DNA of 64,000 nt from Bacteroidaceae bacterium (GTDB lineage: Bacteria > Bacteroidota > Bacteroidia > Bacteroidales > Bacteroidaceae), in contig JAFSAT010000040.1 of assembly GCA_017442185.1 (NCBI GenBank), positions 38,576-102,575 on the forward strand. The letters are read 5' to 3'. A program made the position numbers and the translations under genes. A model generated the notes under the pieces. It did not search any database and was not told the DNA's origin. It saw only the letters and a list, made by a program, of their open reading frames with translations. Positions 36,823 to 47,900 of the stretch are shown in pieces. Every line of letters begins with the position of its first letter. The stretch's first letter is position 1.

Positions 36823-38010
36823 TTATTCCTTTTTGTCGTTCAGATAATAGAGGTCGCCGCTCAGAATCTGTTTTACGCGCCTCACAAGCTCTTCGCCACT
36901 CAGGCTGAATGAAATGGCTTTTCCTTCGGGGTCTATGAGTATCATGTGGGGAATCATCTCTACATTAAACAATTGTGCCGATGGAGATTTTCCACCCATA
37001 AGGTCGCTGCAGTGTATCCATCCCTCGAGATCTATATTATGGTGGGCAATGGTGTCTCTCCAGGCTTCTTCTTTTTTATCAAGGGAGAAACTCAGAATGG
37101 TGAACTTGTCTTTATGTTCACGTGTCTCGTCATACAATTTTTTCAGGTTGGTAATTTCTCTTATGCAAGGGCCGCACCAGCTTGCCCAAAAGTCGAGAAG
37201 TACGTATCTGCCGCGAAAATCGCTTAAATGTTTCATTGTGCCGTCGCGCAGGGGAATAGTGATGTCGGGTACTTCGTTACCCTCTTTCAGTTGGCGTGCA
37301 AGAACTTTGTTGCTTAGTTCACGGTAGTAGGGGTGGTTTTGTATTGATGTGGGCAGGCTGCGTAGCAGTTGTGTTGCATATATATCGCTCAGCAGATGTT
37401 GAATTTCGGTACTCATTATCAGTGGAGCTATTGGTGACGAACTGTTGTCGAGCAGGAATTTAATCTGTTCGGCGGTACACTGCATTGCAGCCGATGCGGC
37501 AAGGCGGTTGCTGTGTAGTTGACCTTCGGAACTTGTGAGCCATGTGTCGCCGTGAATTTTCTGCATCATCTTTACGGAGTCGGCTTCTGTTCTTTTGCGG
37601 CGTTCTGCAATCTCTTTGTAGCGTTTATAGAGGTTATTTGTTTGTGTGCCTTCGACACTGCTTTCCAATGGCATTGATGCTTTTGCTGTGTTTATTGTAA
37701 CTTCGCCCGGCTCTGCAAAAAATGGAATATATCCGTTATCGAATCCGGTGATAAGGTAGAGCATCGTTGGTTCGTCTTTTTGTATGTTGTATTTGAACTT
37801 GTATTTCCCCTTTTTTACTTTTGCTGAATCTATGTTTATGTGGCGATTATATTCGTCTATGCGTGTGAGGTATACTTTTTTTATAGTGCTGTTTGTGTGG
37901 GACAGAGAGAGGTTCTCTATTTTTCCATGAATATTGCACACCTCTTGTGCCTGTGCCGAGGTTAGTATTATTGCAAGAAATGCGATTGTTGATTTTATTC
38001 TTCGTAGCAT
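36823..38010 (-). CDS. TlpA-type periplasmic thioredoxin with DUF4369-like N-terminal domain (third of three)
   Basis: 395 residues: signal peptide (AIILTSAQAQ), a DUF4369-like beta domain and helical linker to about residue 235, then a thioredoxin-fold domain. The active site is CGPC at 279-282 in FWASWCGPC, and the cis-Pro loop is EMIPHMILID. It is probably a thiol-disulfide reductase or isomerase in the periplasm or outer surface. It is last in a row of three paralogues after SusC/SusD and ends 14 bp before the strong terminator. Pairwise identity looks moderate, so these are old duplicates. Confidence 0.9.
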   Translation of the reverse strand: MLRRIKSTIAFLAIILTSAQAQEVCNIHGKIENLSLSHTNSTIKKVYLTRIDEYNRHINIDSAKVKKGKYKFKYNIQKDEPTMLYLITGFDNGYIPFFAEPGEVTINTAKASMPLESSVEGTQTNNLYKRYKEIAERRKRTEADSVKMMQKIHGDTWLTSSEGQLHSNRLAASAAMQCTAEQIKFLLDNSSSPIAPLIMSTEIQHLLSDIYATQLLRSLPTSIQNHPYYRELSNKVLARQLKEGNEVPDITIPLRDGTMKHLSDFRGRYVLLDFWASWCGPCIREITNLKKLYDETREHKDKFTILSFSLDKKEEAWRDTIAHHNIDLEGWIHCSDLMGGKSPSAQLFNVEMIPHMILIDPEGKAISFSLSGEELVRRVKQILSGDLYYLNDKKE

Positions 38011-38042
38011 AATCTTTTTTATTGTCTGTTATTGTGATTATC

Positions 38043-39212
38043 TTATTTGTTTTTATTGCTTTCGTCTGCTATTCGCTTTATTTTCTTCACCATTGCTTCA
38101 CCTCGCAGTTTAAATTGTACTACTTCGCCGTTGGGGTTGAGAAGCACGGTATGGGGCACACCTTGTACGTTGAATAGTTTTGCCGCTTCGGAATTCCATC
38201 CTTTGAGTGTGGATATGTGTATCCAATTCTTGTGTGTAAGTTCGTTTTTTGTTATGCAGTTTTTCCAATCTTCTTCTTTGCTGTCGATGGAGTAGCTTAG
38301 TACTACAAAGTTGTCGCTCTTTTCGGAGTAGGCAAGAGCTTCTTTTATATGGGGAAATTCGCGACGACATGGTGCGCACCAACTTGCCCAAAAGTCGAGC
38401 AGTATATATTTACCTGCAAAATCGGATAGGTATACCTCTTTGCCATCGGGGGTTGTGCCCACTATATTGGGGGCGGGTTTTCCCTCTTTAAGTTCTGCGG
38501 CTCTCACTTGGTTTACAAGTTCTTTATACATTTTGTGGCTGTGCAAATTCTTGGGTACGGCACGCAAGAATTGTTGCTCTATGGCTTTAGGGGTGAAAGC
38601 GGGGAATATGTTGTATTTTATAATGTAAAGCGCTACGGGTGATTCTATGTTTTTATGTACAAAATCTATTATTGCGGCCTTTGTGTAGAGGTTGTTTGAA
38701 TAGAAGATACTCGTTTGTGCCTTTTCTCGTGCCTCGGAATTGTCATTTATTTCGCGAGGGAGGTTGTCGAACATCTCTTTCATGCGTTGTGTTCCCTCTT
38801 TTATGGATTTGTTGTTTATGTCGACATATTGTTGCATTATATCGTTGCAAGGGGTGCCTCCTATGTGAGCAGACACAGGGAAGCGGGCATCAAATGGAGA
38901 TATTGTAATCTCTCCCTCCTCAAGAAAAACCTGTATTCCGCCATTGTCGAAACCTGTAATGTCGTATGTTTCGATTTCTTTTGGAACTGCACCCTTAAAT
39001 GTGAAACATTTATTTTCTACTGTGGCTGAGTCTATAATTGTTTCTACTCCATCTTTGTTGTATACAAGATAGAGCTTTTCTATTTTTTGTGGACTGAAGC
39101 GCAATGAGTCGCAGCTCATCTCGCCATGTATGGTGAATTGTTTGCTTTGTGCACATATTGTGCCTGCGGCCATGATGAGTGTAGCAAATAGTGTTGTTTT
39201 AATTTTGTTCAT
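38043..39212 (-). CDS. TlpA-type periplasmic thioredoxin with DUF4369-like N-terminal domain (second of three)
   Basis: 389 residues with a signal peptide ending near TICAQ. DUF4369-like N-terminal domain (FTIHGEMSCDSL, YDITGFDNGGIQVFLEEGEI), then a thioredoxin fold with CAPC at 279-282 in FWASWCAPC and cis-Pro in QGVPHTVLLN. CAPC differs from CGPC in the two sisters, a change that usually shifts redox potential. It lies 32 bp from its downstream neighbour and 11 bp from the upstream one, consistent with one operon. Confidence 0.9.
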   Translation of the reverse strand: MNKIKTTLFATLIMAAGTICAQSKQFTIHGEMSCDSLRFSPQKIEKLYLVYNKDGVETIIDSATVENKCFTFKGAVPKEIETYDITGFDNGGIQVFLEEGEITISPFDARFPVSAHIGGTPCNDIMQQYVDINNKSIKEGTQRMKEMFDNLPREINDNSEAREKAQTSIFYSNNLYTKAAIIDFVHKNIESPVALYIIKYNIFPAFTPKAIEQQFLRAVPKNLHSHKMYKELVNQVRAAELKEGKPAPNIVGTTPDGKEVYLSDFAGKYILLDFWASWCAPCRREFPHIKEALAYSEKSDNFVVLSYSIDSKEEDWKNCITKNELTHKNWIHISTLKGWNSEAAKLFNVQGVPHTVLLNPNGEVVQFKLRGEAMVKKIKRIADESNKNK

Positions 39213-39223
39213 ATTTGTAGGTT

Positions 39224-40321
39224 TTATTTTAGTCTTTCTTCGATGAATGTTCTTAGGGCTTCTCCGCGCAATCCTGATGCTATGATGCGATTCTCTTCGT
39301 TAAGGACAAAGAGTGCTGGAATGGCACTTACATTGTATTTACGGGCAATTTCGCAGTTCCACCCTTTGAGGGTCGACAGATTTATCCATGTAAGACCATC
39401 TTTTTTTACGGCATTTTTCCATTTGTCGGCATTGTTGTCGAGAGAGACACCTATTATCTCAAGTCCTTTATCATGAAAATCCTCGTATAGTTTTTTTAGT
39501 GCCGGATTGTTGAGGCGGCAGGGGCCGCACCAGCTTGCCCAAAAGTCTATTATTTTTATCTTTCCCTCTATCTTGCTCATTGTCACTTTATTGCCGTTTA
39601 GGTCGTCGGCTGTGAAATCGGGAGCGGGAGCATTGTTTGCTGTCTCTTCAAGTTGCTCTATGCGTTCTTTTATAAGGCGGCCGCAGTGTGTTGCTTTTGC
39701 ACCTTCTCCCATACTTTCGTATATGCGCTTTGTTTCGTTGAGATTCATTTCGCGCATCATTATGTTCGAGTATAGTGTGTAGGCGGTTATAAGGTCGTCG
39801 TGGCTTCCAAGAAAATCGCTTGTCATTTTTTGCCACATTGTGCGTTCGTGGCTCAGACTGTCGTTCACTTGGCTTGCGCTACGGAATTTTCCCTCTTTGC
39901 GTGCTGTGTCGTAGCGTTGTTGAAGCGTGTGTACTATGTTTCTCAATGAGTCCGACTTTTTCATGTGTGCTGTGTAGGCATCATTCAATGCACCGCCTTT
40001 TATGTAGGCGCTGCTGTTGTTGGCAAGATGTGCTTTGTACTTTACACCCGGTTCGGCAAGCAGCATGAATCCTCCTTGATAACCCTCTATCATCAGATAG
40101 GTGACAAGGGGTTCTGTGAGCTGTGCTTTAATCTCGAAACGAGATTTTTTGAATGGGGCACTTGCGAGTGTATCTGTTTTGTTGTTGCTTTGTTGCACTA
40201 TCAAATGTAAGGTACCCTCTTTAATTCCATCTATATCTCCTTTAATGCTTATTGGATGCGATGTTTGGGCGTATGTTATAAGAGGAAGTATTATAGCGAG
40301 CAGAATAACTGTTTTTTTCAT
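39224..40321 (-). CDS. TlpA-type periplasmic thioredoxin with DUF4369-like N-terminal domain (first of three)
   Basis: 365 residues: signal peptide (LLAIILPLITYAQ), DUF4369-like domain (ISIKGDIDGIKEGTLHLIVQ, MIEGYQGGFMLLAEPGVKY), helical linker, then a thioredoxin domain with CGPC at 265-268 and cis-Pro in SAIPALFVLN. This architecture is widespread in Bacteroidetes next to SusC/SusD genes, and its physiological partner is not established. It follows the PKD-like lipoprotein gene by 17 bp. Confidence 0.9.
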   Translation of the reverse strand: MKKTVILLAIILPLITYAQTSHPISIKGDIDGIKEGTLHLIVQQSNNKTDTLASAPFKKSRFEIKAQLTEPLVTYLMIEGYQGGFMLLAEPGVKYKAHLANNSSAYIKGGALNDAYTAHMKKSDSLRNIVHTLQQRYDTARKEGKFRSASQVNDSLSHERTMWQKMTSDFLGSHDDLITAYTLYSNIMMREMNLNETKRIYESMGEGAKATHCGRLIKERIEQLEETANNAPAPDFTADDLNGNKVTMSKIEGKIKIIDFWASWCGPCRLNNPALKKLYEDFHDKGLEIIGVSLDNNADKWKNAVKKDGLTWINLSTLKGWNCEIARKYNVSAIPALFVLNEENRIIASGLRGEALRTFIEERLK

Positions 40322-40338
40322 ACTGTTTATATTTTTTA

Positions 40339-42069
40339 TTAGTATTGTCTTAGTTGATACATATATATTTGCACAAATTGCAGGTCTTTTATGTTTCCGA
40401 ATTTTTTTCCCTCTGTGTCTTTGTCGTAGAAGGTGGCAGGGACGTTTCGGTCTACATCTGATGCTGTGTTCAGTAGTATTTCTGCAACCGCGCCATTTTC
40501 GCCATTGTTCATGCCTATGCTCAGATAGCGTCCAAGGTCGCCCGAGAAATTGTTATTATCTTCGGTACGGAATTTTATTACCGAAATGTTATAGCCCTCG
40601 GGAGCGGTGTAGAGTGGTGTGTTGTCGCCGTTTGATATATTGTAGCGATATACTGTATTGCCTTTGGCATAGAACAGATAGTTGGTGGTGAACCATGAAT
40701 TGTATGTGATGGTTTCCATTAGAGCGTCTGCGGCAAAGTTATTAAGACGTTGTCCGCTGATGCTGAATGCCGCTTTTTTCTCCTCTTTGCTTTTTGCTTT
40801 TATGTTGTCTTTATCGCCGTCCATCTTGATGGATGTAAGTTCGTAGCGATAAAAATCTCCTGAAGTTTCGTCTTTGAATATAAAGTAGGGCTTTGCCTCG
40901 CTGTAATTCTCGCGATATTGAATGTAGGCATATACAGCTCTCATTCCCACGGGGGATTTTTCGAGATTGTCGAAATCTACATTTGCATCTAATACCGGGT
41001 TATAGAGTATGAAGTTAGGATCTGTTATATCGTTTTCATTGTTTATGTATGTTTCGTTTTTTGATATGTATAGGAAGCGGTTGTTTTTTGCGTCCCACAT
41101 TACGTATCTTGTGTCTGTTATTGTGGCAGCCGTAATTCTATAATCTGTTTGATGTAGATTGTTGCCACCGTATAGTTCAATTCCGTACCCGGGCTTATAA
41201 AGTGCGGGTACATAGTTTCCTATGCACACTTGCCCGTCTTTGGAAAGTACTATGCGATATTGGGTGTAGTTTGAGGGATCGCCTGTTTGTATGTTTTTGC
41301 TGAACACAAACGAGGTGTTTGCGGGTTTAAATAGTGTTTGTGCTTGAAATTTTATGTTCAGTCCGTAGGGGTGATAGGTTGTAGCGTCGGCATTGGAACT
41401 GAACACTGTAAGATTGTTGCTCTCTTTTTGACGCCATGAGCCGTTTGTGTATTGTAAGTCAAAATAGGTACTGTAGCTGAGTCCTTCGGCATCGGTATGT
41501 GGATTTTCGCCCGGGAATATAAAGCCGTGTGCATCGGTGTATATGTTGGCGTTTGTTCCTATAACTTCGATGTTTCCTAATTTGCGATTGCCTGCCTCGC
41601 CGTGTAACACAAACAGGCTGTTTTTGAAGATTGGGCGTGTGGCTATATTGAAACTTATGTATTCCGATAGGGTGGTACTTGTGTCGTATACTTGCAGGAA
41701 TACGTTATAGGATATCTCTTTTCCCATCGGCAGCTCTATATCCAAATATCCGTTGGTTTCTATTGTGTCGGTCACAAGTGTGCCTTCTTCGTTTTTGTAT
41801 GTGAGGTTCCAAAAGAAATTGAGGTTGCTGTAATCTTTTGCAAGTGTTTGTTCTACATTGGCGACGATGCGGCGTTTTGTGTCGTTCTCGTTCAGTGGCT
41901 GTTGTAATTCTATTGTTTTGCCTTGTACGCTCTCTACAATGTCGGGTGTGAAACTTATGGAGGTTATTTCGTTCATGCTGTCGAGGGTATAGTCGTAATT
42001 ACCTTTATCTTCGTAGCACGATGCAAGCAGAAGAGTCGACAGGAATATGCTTGTTATTGTCTTTTTCAT
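40339..42069 (-). CDS. PKD-like family lipoprotein
   Basis: About 576 residues. The N-terminus is a lipoprotein signal (MKKTITSIFLSTLLLASC). After it come the GNYDYTLDSMNEI opening and beta-rich repeats of the Bacteroidetes PKD-like family. This protein is regularly encoded with SusC/SusD and DUF4843 and is thought to be surface-exposed; the ligand is unknown. The open frame extends to 42099, which would overlap the DUF4843 gene by eight bases, but the signal peptide is better formed from the ATG at 42069. Confidence 0.82.
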   Translation of the reverse strand: MKKTITSIFLSTLLLASCYEDKGNYDYTLDSMNEITSISFTPDIVESVQGKTIELQQPLNENDTKRRIVANVEQTLAKDYSNLNFFWNLTYKNEEGTLVTDTIETNGYLDIELPMGKEISYNVFLQVYDTSTTLSEYISFNIATRPIFKNSLFVLHGEAGNRKLGNIEVIGTNANIYTDAHGFIFPGENPHTDAEGLSYSTYFDLQYTNGSWRQKESNNLTVFSSNADATTYHPYGLNIKFQAQTLFKPANTSFVFSKNIQTGDPSNYTQYRIVLSKDGQVCIGNYVPALYKPGYGIELYGGNNLHQTDYRITAATITDTRYVMWDAKNNRFLYISKNETYINNENDITDPNFILYNPVLDANVDFDNLEKSPVGMRAVYAYIQYRENYSEAKPYFIFKDETSGDFYRYELTSIKMDGDKDNIKAKSKEEKKAAFSISGQRLNNFAADALMETITYNSWFTTNYLFYAKGNTVYRYNISNGDNTPLYTAPEGYNISVIKFRTEDNNNFSGDLGRYLSIGMNNGENGAVAEILLNTASDVDRNVPATFYDKDTEGKKFGNIKDLQFVQIYMYQLRQY

Positions 42070-42091
42070 ATTATTATCTGTTTTTCTGTTT

Positions 42092-43408
42092 TTATTCAAT
42101 GTCGAGGTTGGGGAACGTGAAATTGTATGTGCCTGAAGGTGCAGCCTCGTATGCTGCCTTAAATGCTTTGTAGCACTCTTTCATCGCATCCTCGCCACCG
42201 GCTTTTTGATCCCAATCGGCATCCCATGTATTCCAATTTATAATCAGAGGGAACATTTGCCAAAGCATAAACTGTTTGCCTTCGGCTTTTTGTTTTTTCA
42301 GCCATGTCTTTATCATGAAGCGGTATTTTTCTTTGCTGTATTCGCCGTAATATTTTTTTGGCTTTTCTCCGCCACCTGCTCCGTAGTTTGTCCAGCAGTC
42401 GGGTTGTATAACATCGTATTCAATATCTTCAAACATTGGGAACCAATAGGTGTCGATGAAGTTTGTGGTGGATATTGCCAGGCTGCTGAAGTATTGATTG
42501 TAGTTTTTCATCATTATGAGCACAGCCTTTTTGTTTAGTTCGGGCAGCATGTCTTTATCTGCAATAAGTTCTGATTCGTTGATTGTGTTGGCACCAATTG
42601 CCGAGGCAATGTCGCCAAAGTATGTCGAATTGTATGCACCAAGATATTTTTCGTGTTCTTCATTCCAATATGTGGGTTTGTCGTAGGTGCACTCTTTGTT
42701 GAATGGTATTTCTACTATTGTTGCTTCGGGATTTTCGTTGCGCATGCGGCGTATCTCGGCTATGGCTTTTTGATTATATTCTGCAAGGGTGTTCAAATTT
42801 GTGAGATTTTCTTGTGTGGCAAAATTGTTGTCTTTAAGCAGATTGGCAAAGAATATATGCTTCTCGGGTGACCAATAGCCCAAAAATCCCACCGACCAGT
42901 CGGTGTCGCTCCATCCGGCGGGTTGTTCGTACTGTTCTTTTACATATATCGTAAATTCATTGCATCCCTCAATGCCGGCTCCAAGTGCTCCCGGGCTGTT
43001 TGCATCTACGTATACGCAGATGGCATACTCGGTGTCAAGTTCGGTGGGTCGCACTGCTTCTATCACGAAATTCTTTTTATATTCGTTATCTGAGAATGTT
43101 ACCTCGGGAAGTATTACTTCTGCTTCGGGATAGCCGTCTACGGGCCTTGTCTTTAGGTTGGCTGTACGTTTTTCTTTGCTTAGATATCCCAGCAACTTCA
43201 TACTCACGTTTATGGGTAATGTTTGCGGATTATCTATTATTTGGTGGGCGAAGTTGACGCTTGCGACGGTTGCTTCGTCGAAATAGACGCCGTTCTGTGT
43301 CTCGTCAAAAAAGTCGGCTTCTTGTTTTTCGCATGATGTTATTGTGAGCATCAGTGCTACGAGGCACATCAAATATGTTGCTTTGTTTTTTATGATTGTT
43401 GTACTCAT
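42092..43408 (-). CDS. DUF4843 domain lipoprotein
   Basis: 438 residues. Lipobox LTITSC near residue 27 followed by EKQEADFFDETQNGVYFDE, the usual DUF4843 opening. The C-terminal half is rich in Trp and Tyr (WNTWDADWDQK, TYWFPMFEDIEYD), as in carbohydrate- or peptide-binding surface lipoproteins. DUF4843 proteins accompany SusC/SusD in many Bacteroidetes loci. Function unknown. Confidence 0.85.
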   Translation of the reverse strand: MSTTIIKNKATYLMCLVALMLTITSCEKQEADFFDETQNGVYFDEATVASVNFAHQIIDNPQTLPINVSMKLLGYLSKEKRTANLKTRPVDGYPEAEVILPEVTFSDNEYKKNFVIEAVRPTELDTEYAICVYVDANSPGALGAGIEGCNEFTIYVKEQYEQPAGWSDTDWSVGFLGYWSPEKHIFFANLLKDNNFATQENLTNLNTLAEYNQKAIAEIRRMRNENPEATIVEIPFNKECTYDKPTYWNEEHEKYLGAYNSTYFGDIASAIGANTINESELIADKDMLPELNKKAVLIMMKNYNQYFSSLAISTTNFIDTYWFPMFEDIEYDVIQPDCWTNYGAGGGEKPKKYYGEYSKEKYRFMIKTWLKKQKAEGKQFMLWQMFPLIINWNTWDADWDQKAGGEDAMKECYKAFKAAYEAAPSGTYNFTFPNLDIE

Positions 43409-43420
43409 TTGCGTGATTGT

Positions 43421-44899
43421 TTAAAGGTTGTCTGTTGAAGTCTCTTCGTTGCTTTCTTCATCTTCTGTTGTATCCTCTTCTTCATTCGTCCATCCGTACT
43501 CTTTTTCGGCATCGGGAAGTGGGAATATGAAGTTTTCATTTGTCAGCGATACTTCGGGACAGTGATAAAGTTCTCCGGTCAGACCGTGGCTCTTCAGGAA
43601 GTGAAAATATTGTCCTTCGGCATAAAATTCCTTGCGATATTCACTATTGAGTGCTTTAATGCGTTTTTCGGGTGTATCGCAAGATACATCGTTTGAGGAT
43701 GATATTCCTCGACGATTGCGGACGTGGTTTATGTGATAGGATGCTTCGTCGCCCTCGGAATTTTCGCATACTATATAGTACATCTCCGGTAGGCGGATAA
43801 GAGGGATTACTTCGTTGTCATTGTCGATGTATTTGTTGGTGATGGCCATCTGTCGGTCGTTGTTTCTTGTGATGGCTGCACTGCGAGCTCGCATATCATC
43901 ACTCTCGCTGCCGCTTATCTCGAATATTCGGCCGAGAGTGGTAAATGTGATATGATATTTTGTTTGTATCTTGTCGCTTGCATCAAAATATGTTGTGTAG
44001 TTGTCGAGCATCTGAAAGACGCTTATGCCGCATAGTGTTTCGCCAAAGAGTATAGGGTCGTTATCGTTGCTGTTCTTAAGGTCGAGTCCGCAATTGTCTA
44101 TTACGTCAAGGGCTAATCTTTTGGCTTCGCTGCTGTTGCCTGCGTAATTATGCACTCTTGCAAGTGTGGCATTCACTGCATGATAGTTGAAACGGAAGCG
44201 ACGGTCGCCTTCGATATTGTATGCAGATAAATCCAGATTTTCTTCGTAGGCGAGACACTCTTTTGCTGCTTCAAGGTCTGTGATTATTTTTGCTACAATG
44301 TCGCTTGCCGGCAGCAGTGGTTTTTTTGACTTATCGGCAACCGTGCGATAGGGCATACATTTTGTGGAGCGTATGTCGGGGTTGCCGGCATAGTTTACAG
44401 GGCCCCAATAGCGCAACAGGTCGAAGTGTATAAAGGCGCGTATGGCTAATGCTTCTCCGCGTATCATGTTGCGTTTATTTTCATCGGGTAAAACCTCTTC
44501 GCCTTTTTTGTCGAGCCACTTGAGAAGATTATTTGCATTTGCTATTATGTTGTACGACGAGAGCCATATTCTCTCAAGGCGTCCCTTTGTGTTGTAACCG
44601 CCGTTTGTGGATTGTGTGTAGTTGTATATGGAATATCTGTCGATGGCTCCTTCGGGTATCATGTCATACATTTGCGCCAATTGGTCGGCAAGGGCGAATG
44701 ATAAATCTGCACCGTAGCTCTCTTCGTTAGTCATCAGCAGATAGGTTCCTGTGAGGGCGCTCATGAATCCATTCTCGGTATCGAAAAATTCCTCGGCTTT
44801 GACATCTGTCTTTGGGCTTATGTCGAACCAATCGGAGCAGGAACTGAGCAATGTGCTTCCTGCTATTGCGGCAATTAGTATATATGTTTTGTTCTTCAT
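43421..44899 (-). CDS. RagB/SusD family nutrient-uptake outer-membrane lipoprotein
   Basis: 492 residues. Lipobox SSCSDWFDISPKTDV, the SusD N-terminal helical region (FFDTENGFMSALTGTYLLM), and the RAFIHFDLLRYWGPV tetratricopeptide-like signature. It forms the lid over its SusC partner in a pedal-bin transporter. The C-terminus is strongly acidic (a run of Glu/Asp after residue 475), which is unusual and may be a flexible tail. It lies 33 bp from the SusC stop. Confidence 0.93.
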   Translation of the reverse strand: MKNKTYILIAAIAGSTLLSSCSDWFDISPKTDVKAEEFFDTENGFMSALTGTYLLMTNEESYGADLSFALADQLAQMYDMIPEGAIDRYSIYNYTQSTNGGYNTKGRLERIWLSSYNIIANANNLLKWLDKKGEEVLPDENKRNMIRGEALAIRAFIHFDLLRYWGPVNYAGNPDIRSTKCMPYRTVADKSKKPLLPASDIVAKIITDLEAAKECLAYEENLDLSAYNIEGDRRFRFNYHAVNATLARVHNYAGNSSEAKRLALDVIDNCGLDLKNSNDNDPILFGETLCGISVFQMLDNYTTYFDASDKIQTKYHITFTTLGRIFEISGSESDDMRARSAAITRNNDRQMAITNKYIDNDNEVIPLIRLPEMYYIVCENSEGDEASYHINHVRNRRGISSSNDVSCDTPEKRIKALNSEYRKEFYAEGQYFHFLKSHGLTGELYHCPEVSLTNENFIFPLPDAEKEYGWTNEEEDTTEDEESNEETSTDNL

Positions 44900-44932
44900 A
44901 TTAATGTTGTTGTTTTTTTGTGAGGAGGCTTG

Positions 44933-47900
44933 TTATTTGAATATTATTGACATTGAAAGAGTGTAGGAGCGTGCAAACGGATAGTCGAGTCCGCGCTCCA
45001 TGCGTATGGGGGATATGCGTGCAATGTCGTTTGTGGTGAAGTTTAGTGCCAATATGTCTACATTTAGGTTACGCAAGAAGCTGTATTTGCTGCTATTCAT
45101 TCTGTAGCCTAAGTTCAGGGTGGCGAATTTTATTTCGTCGTCGTCCATTATGAAGCGTGTGCTTGCAGGTGTGTTAGCACCGTATGTGCTGAATCGCACA
45201 TAGCGTACCACGTCGCCGGGCTTTTCCCATCGTCCTACGCCTGCACGTTTGTCAAGGTTATAGGCTATATTGCTGTTTTCAATTTTATCAACCAATGTGC
45301 TGTTGTATACAACGCCTCCCCATTTGTAGGTAAATCCAAGTGCGCACGAGAAGTCTTTCCAATTTATTGAGGTAGATATTGTTCCGCTTACATCGGGATT
45401 GGTGTCACCCACAGGAACTTTATCGGTTGCATCCCAAACAAATGTTTTTTCGCCGTTGCGTTTGAGGAACACTTCGTTTCCTGTTACAGGGTCGATGCCT
45501 AACGATTGTACGGCAAACAGAGTGGTGGTCGATTGCCCCTCTTGGTAGATGGGTCTCGGCGCTTCTGCCGATTTTAATTGTTCTTCGTTTATTTTGCGCA
45601 GATAATCCGATACTTTGCGTATCTTATTCTTGTTGTGGTTGGCATTTACGTTTATCGTCCAATAGAATTGGTTACGTATATCTTGCAGGGCAATTATGTT
45701 GAGCGATGCATCGAAGCCCTCGTTCTGAAGTTCGCCGGCATTCATTGTCATCGAGCCGAATCCGGTTGAGGGTGCGAGGTCGTAGTTTGTGAGCAATTCT
45801 TTGGTTATGTTGTTGTAGTAGTTGAAACTCATGTTTATGCGATTCTTCCAAAAGCCAAAGTCTATTGCAAAACTTGTGTTGTGTGTCTGTGCCCAGCCAA
45901 GGTCGGGGTTGTTGAGACCTGCGAGCACTGCGCCAAGAACCGGGAACGAGGTGTAGGGTTTCATGGTGTTTGCGTAGGTGTAGAACTCTATGGCTTCGTA
46001 GGGGCTGAAGTTTTGTTCACCTGTTACACCGTAGCTTGCACGCAACACCAGATTGGATACATAGCCGCGCAACCATCGCTCGTTGTGTGCGTTCCATCGT
46101 CCGCCAACCGACCAAAATGGCACAAGCTCATGGTCGGAGTAGCGCGAAGAGGCTTCGCCGCTTATGTTGAAGTCTACCGAGTAGCGATTGTCGTAGCTGT
46201 ACGATAGCTGTCCTATGAGTCCCATAGAGCGCGACTTTGCTTCGCTTCCGTTGGGATTTGTGTCCATTTTGTTTCCGAAAATAAAGTCGTCCATGTGTTT
46301 ATCGGGGTAGCCTGTTGCCGATAGGTTTACATAGTCGTTACCATCTTCGTTAACTGTCCAGTTGCCGAATACGCTCATCAGGTGTTTCCCTAATACAAGG
46401 TTGTAGTTTATACCTATGTTGCTCGACCACGATGTCATGTCGCCGGTGTTTTTCGAGTAGCTTCCTTTGCGTGTGAGGTCGGTCTCTGTTGCAAAATTTG
46501 TGTGGTCGGCCGGAAGGAATCTTTCGCTTCTTGCCATTCCTCTCGTGTATGACAGCTGTCCTGTGATGCGTAGGTTCTTCAGTATCATATATTCGAGGTT
46601 GAGGCTTGTGGCTATCGACAGGCTATTTGTTTCGTCTTTTATGCCGACGTGTGCATTATACAGGGGGTTTCCAATGGTGTAGCCTCTGTAATTATCGAGT
46701 ATTTGTGCATATTTGCCATCTTGGTCTTTGGGGGTGTAGTAGGGATTCAGACGGGTATAGTCGGAGAATGAGCCGTATGGCGAATTTTTACCGTCAGACT
46801 CGGTGAGGTTTATGTTGGCACGCATGGTGAACTTTTCTTTCAAGTATGTCATGCTGAAGTTGACGCCTTTTGTATTATTCTCGGAACCTTTCATCACACC
46901 GGGTTGGAATGCCGCGTTCACGTCGAGGCTGTAACGGAACACTTCGGTACCGCCGGCCACGCTCAGCGAGTGGCGGTTTTGTATTGCTGTGCGCAAGGGT
47001 TGTGATAGCCAATAGGTATTTACGCCGCCAAGAATGTTGCGCATATAACGGTTATACTCGTTCATGTCGTTGGCATTGTTGGGATTATACATTCCGGCAC
47101 GCCACTCGGTGTCGAGTTTTTGCTTTGCGTTCATCATATTGTAGTCTGTGAGGTCGGGTGCCTGGATGGTCATGGTTCCGTTATATGAAACCGAGAGAGC
47201 GCCATCAGGAGCCACTTTTGTCTCGACAACCACCACACCGTTAGAGGCTCTCGAACCGTAGATGGCTGTTGCTGCTGCGTCTTTAAGAATTGTTATGTTG
47301 TCTACTCGTTCAGGGTCGAGGTCGAGTATACGGCTCATGGGTACTATAAATCCGTCGAGCACGAAAAGTGGGGTGTTGGGGCGGCTCGATACGTTGTCGA
47401 GCATCAAATCCATGCTGTTCATTGATGCTGATGTTCCAAGCGATTGGTCGCCGCGTATCTGAAATTCCGGCTCTGCATTTGGATCGGAGCCTCGTGAATT
47501 GTTTTCTATCACTTTGAAGCTTGGGTCGAAGAATTGAAGACCTTTGAGAATGCTGGTTGGATTCATCTTTAGCAATTCCGAGCCTTTTACGGTTACATAG
47601 TTTCCTGTGTAGCTGCTCTCCATGCGTTTGCTCAAACCTGTCACAACTACTTCGTCTATGTTGCCATAGGCAGGCTTGAGAGCTATTTGCAGGTTGCTTT
47701 CTGCTCTTAATATCTGTTTCGACAGTGGTTCGTAGCCCATGTATGTGATGCGTATCGACTCTTTGCTTTTCATATGCAGACTGAACTTTCCGTCTATGTC
47801 TGTAATGCAACCGTTGGTGCCTCTGTCTGTGCTTCCATCGGTTACCATTATCATGGCTCCCACGAGTGGTTCTTTTGTTTCGGCGTCAATAACTCTTCCG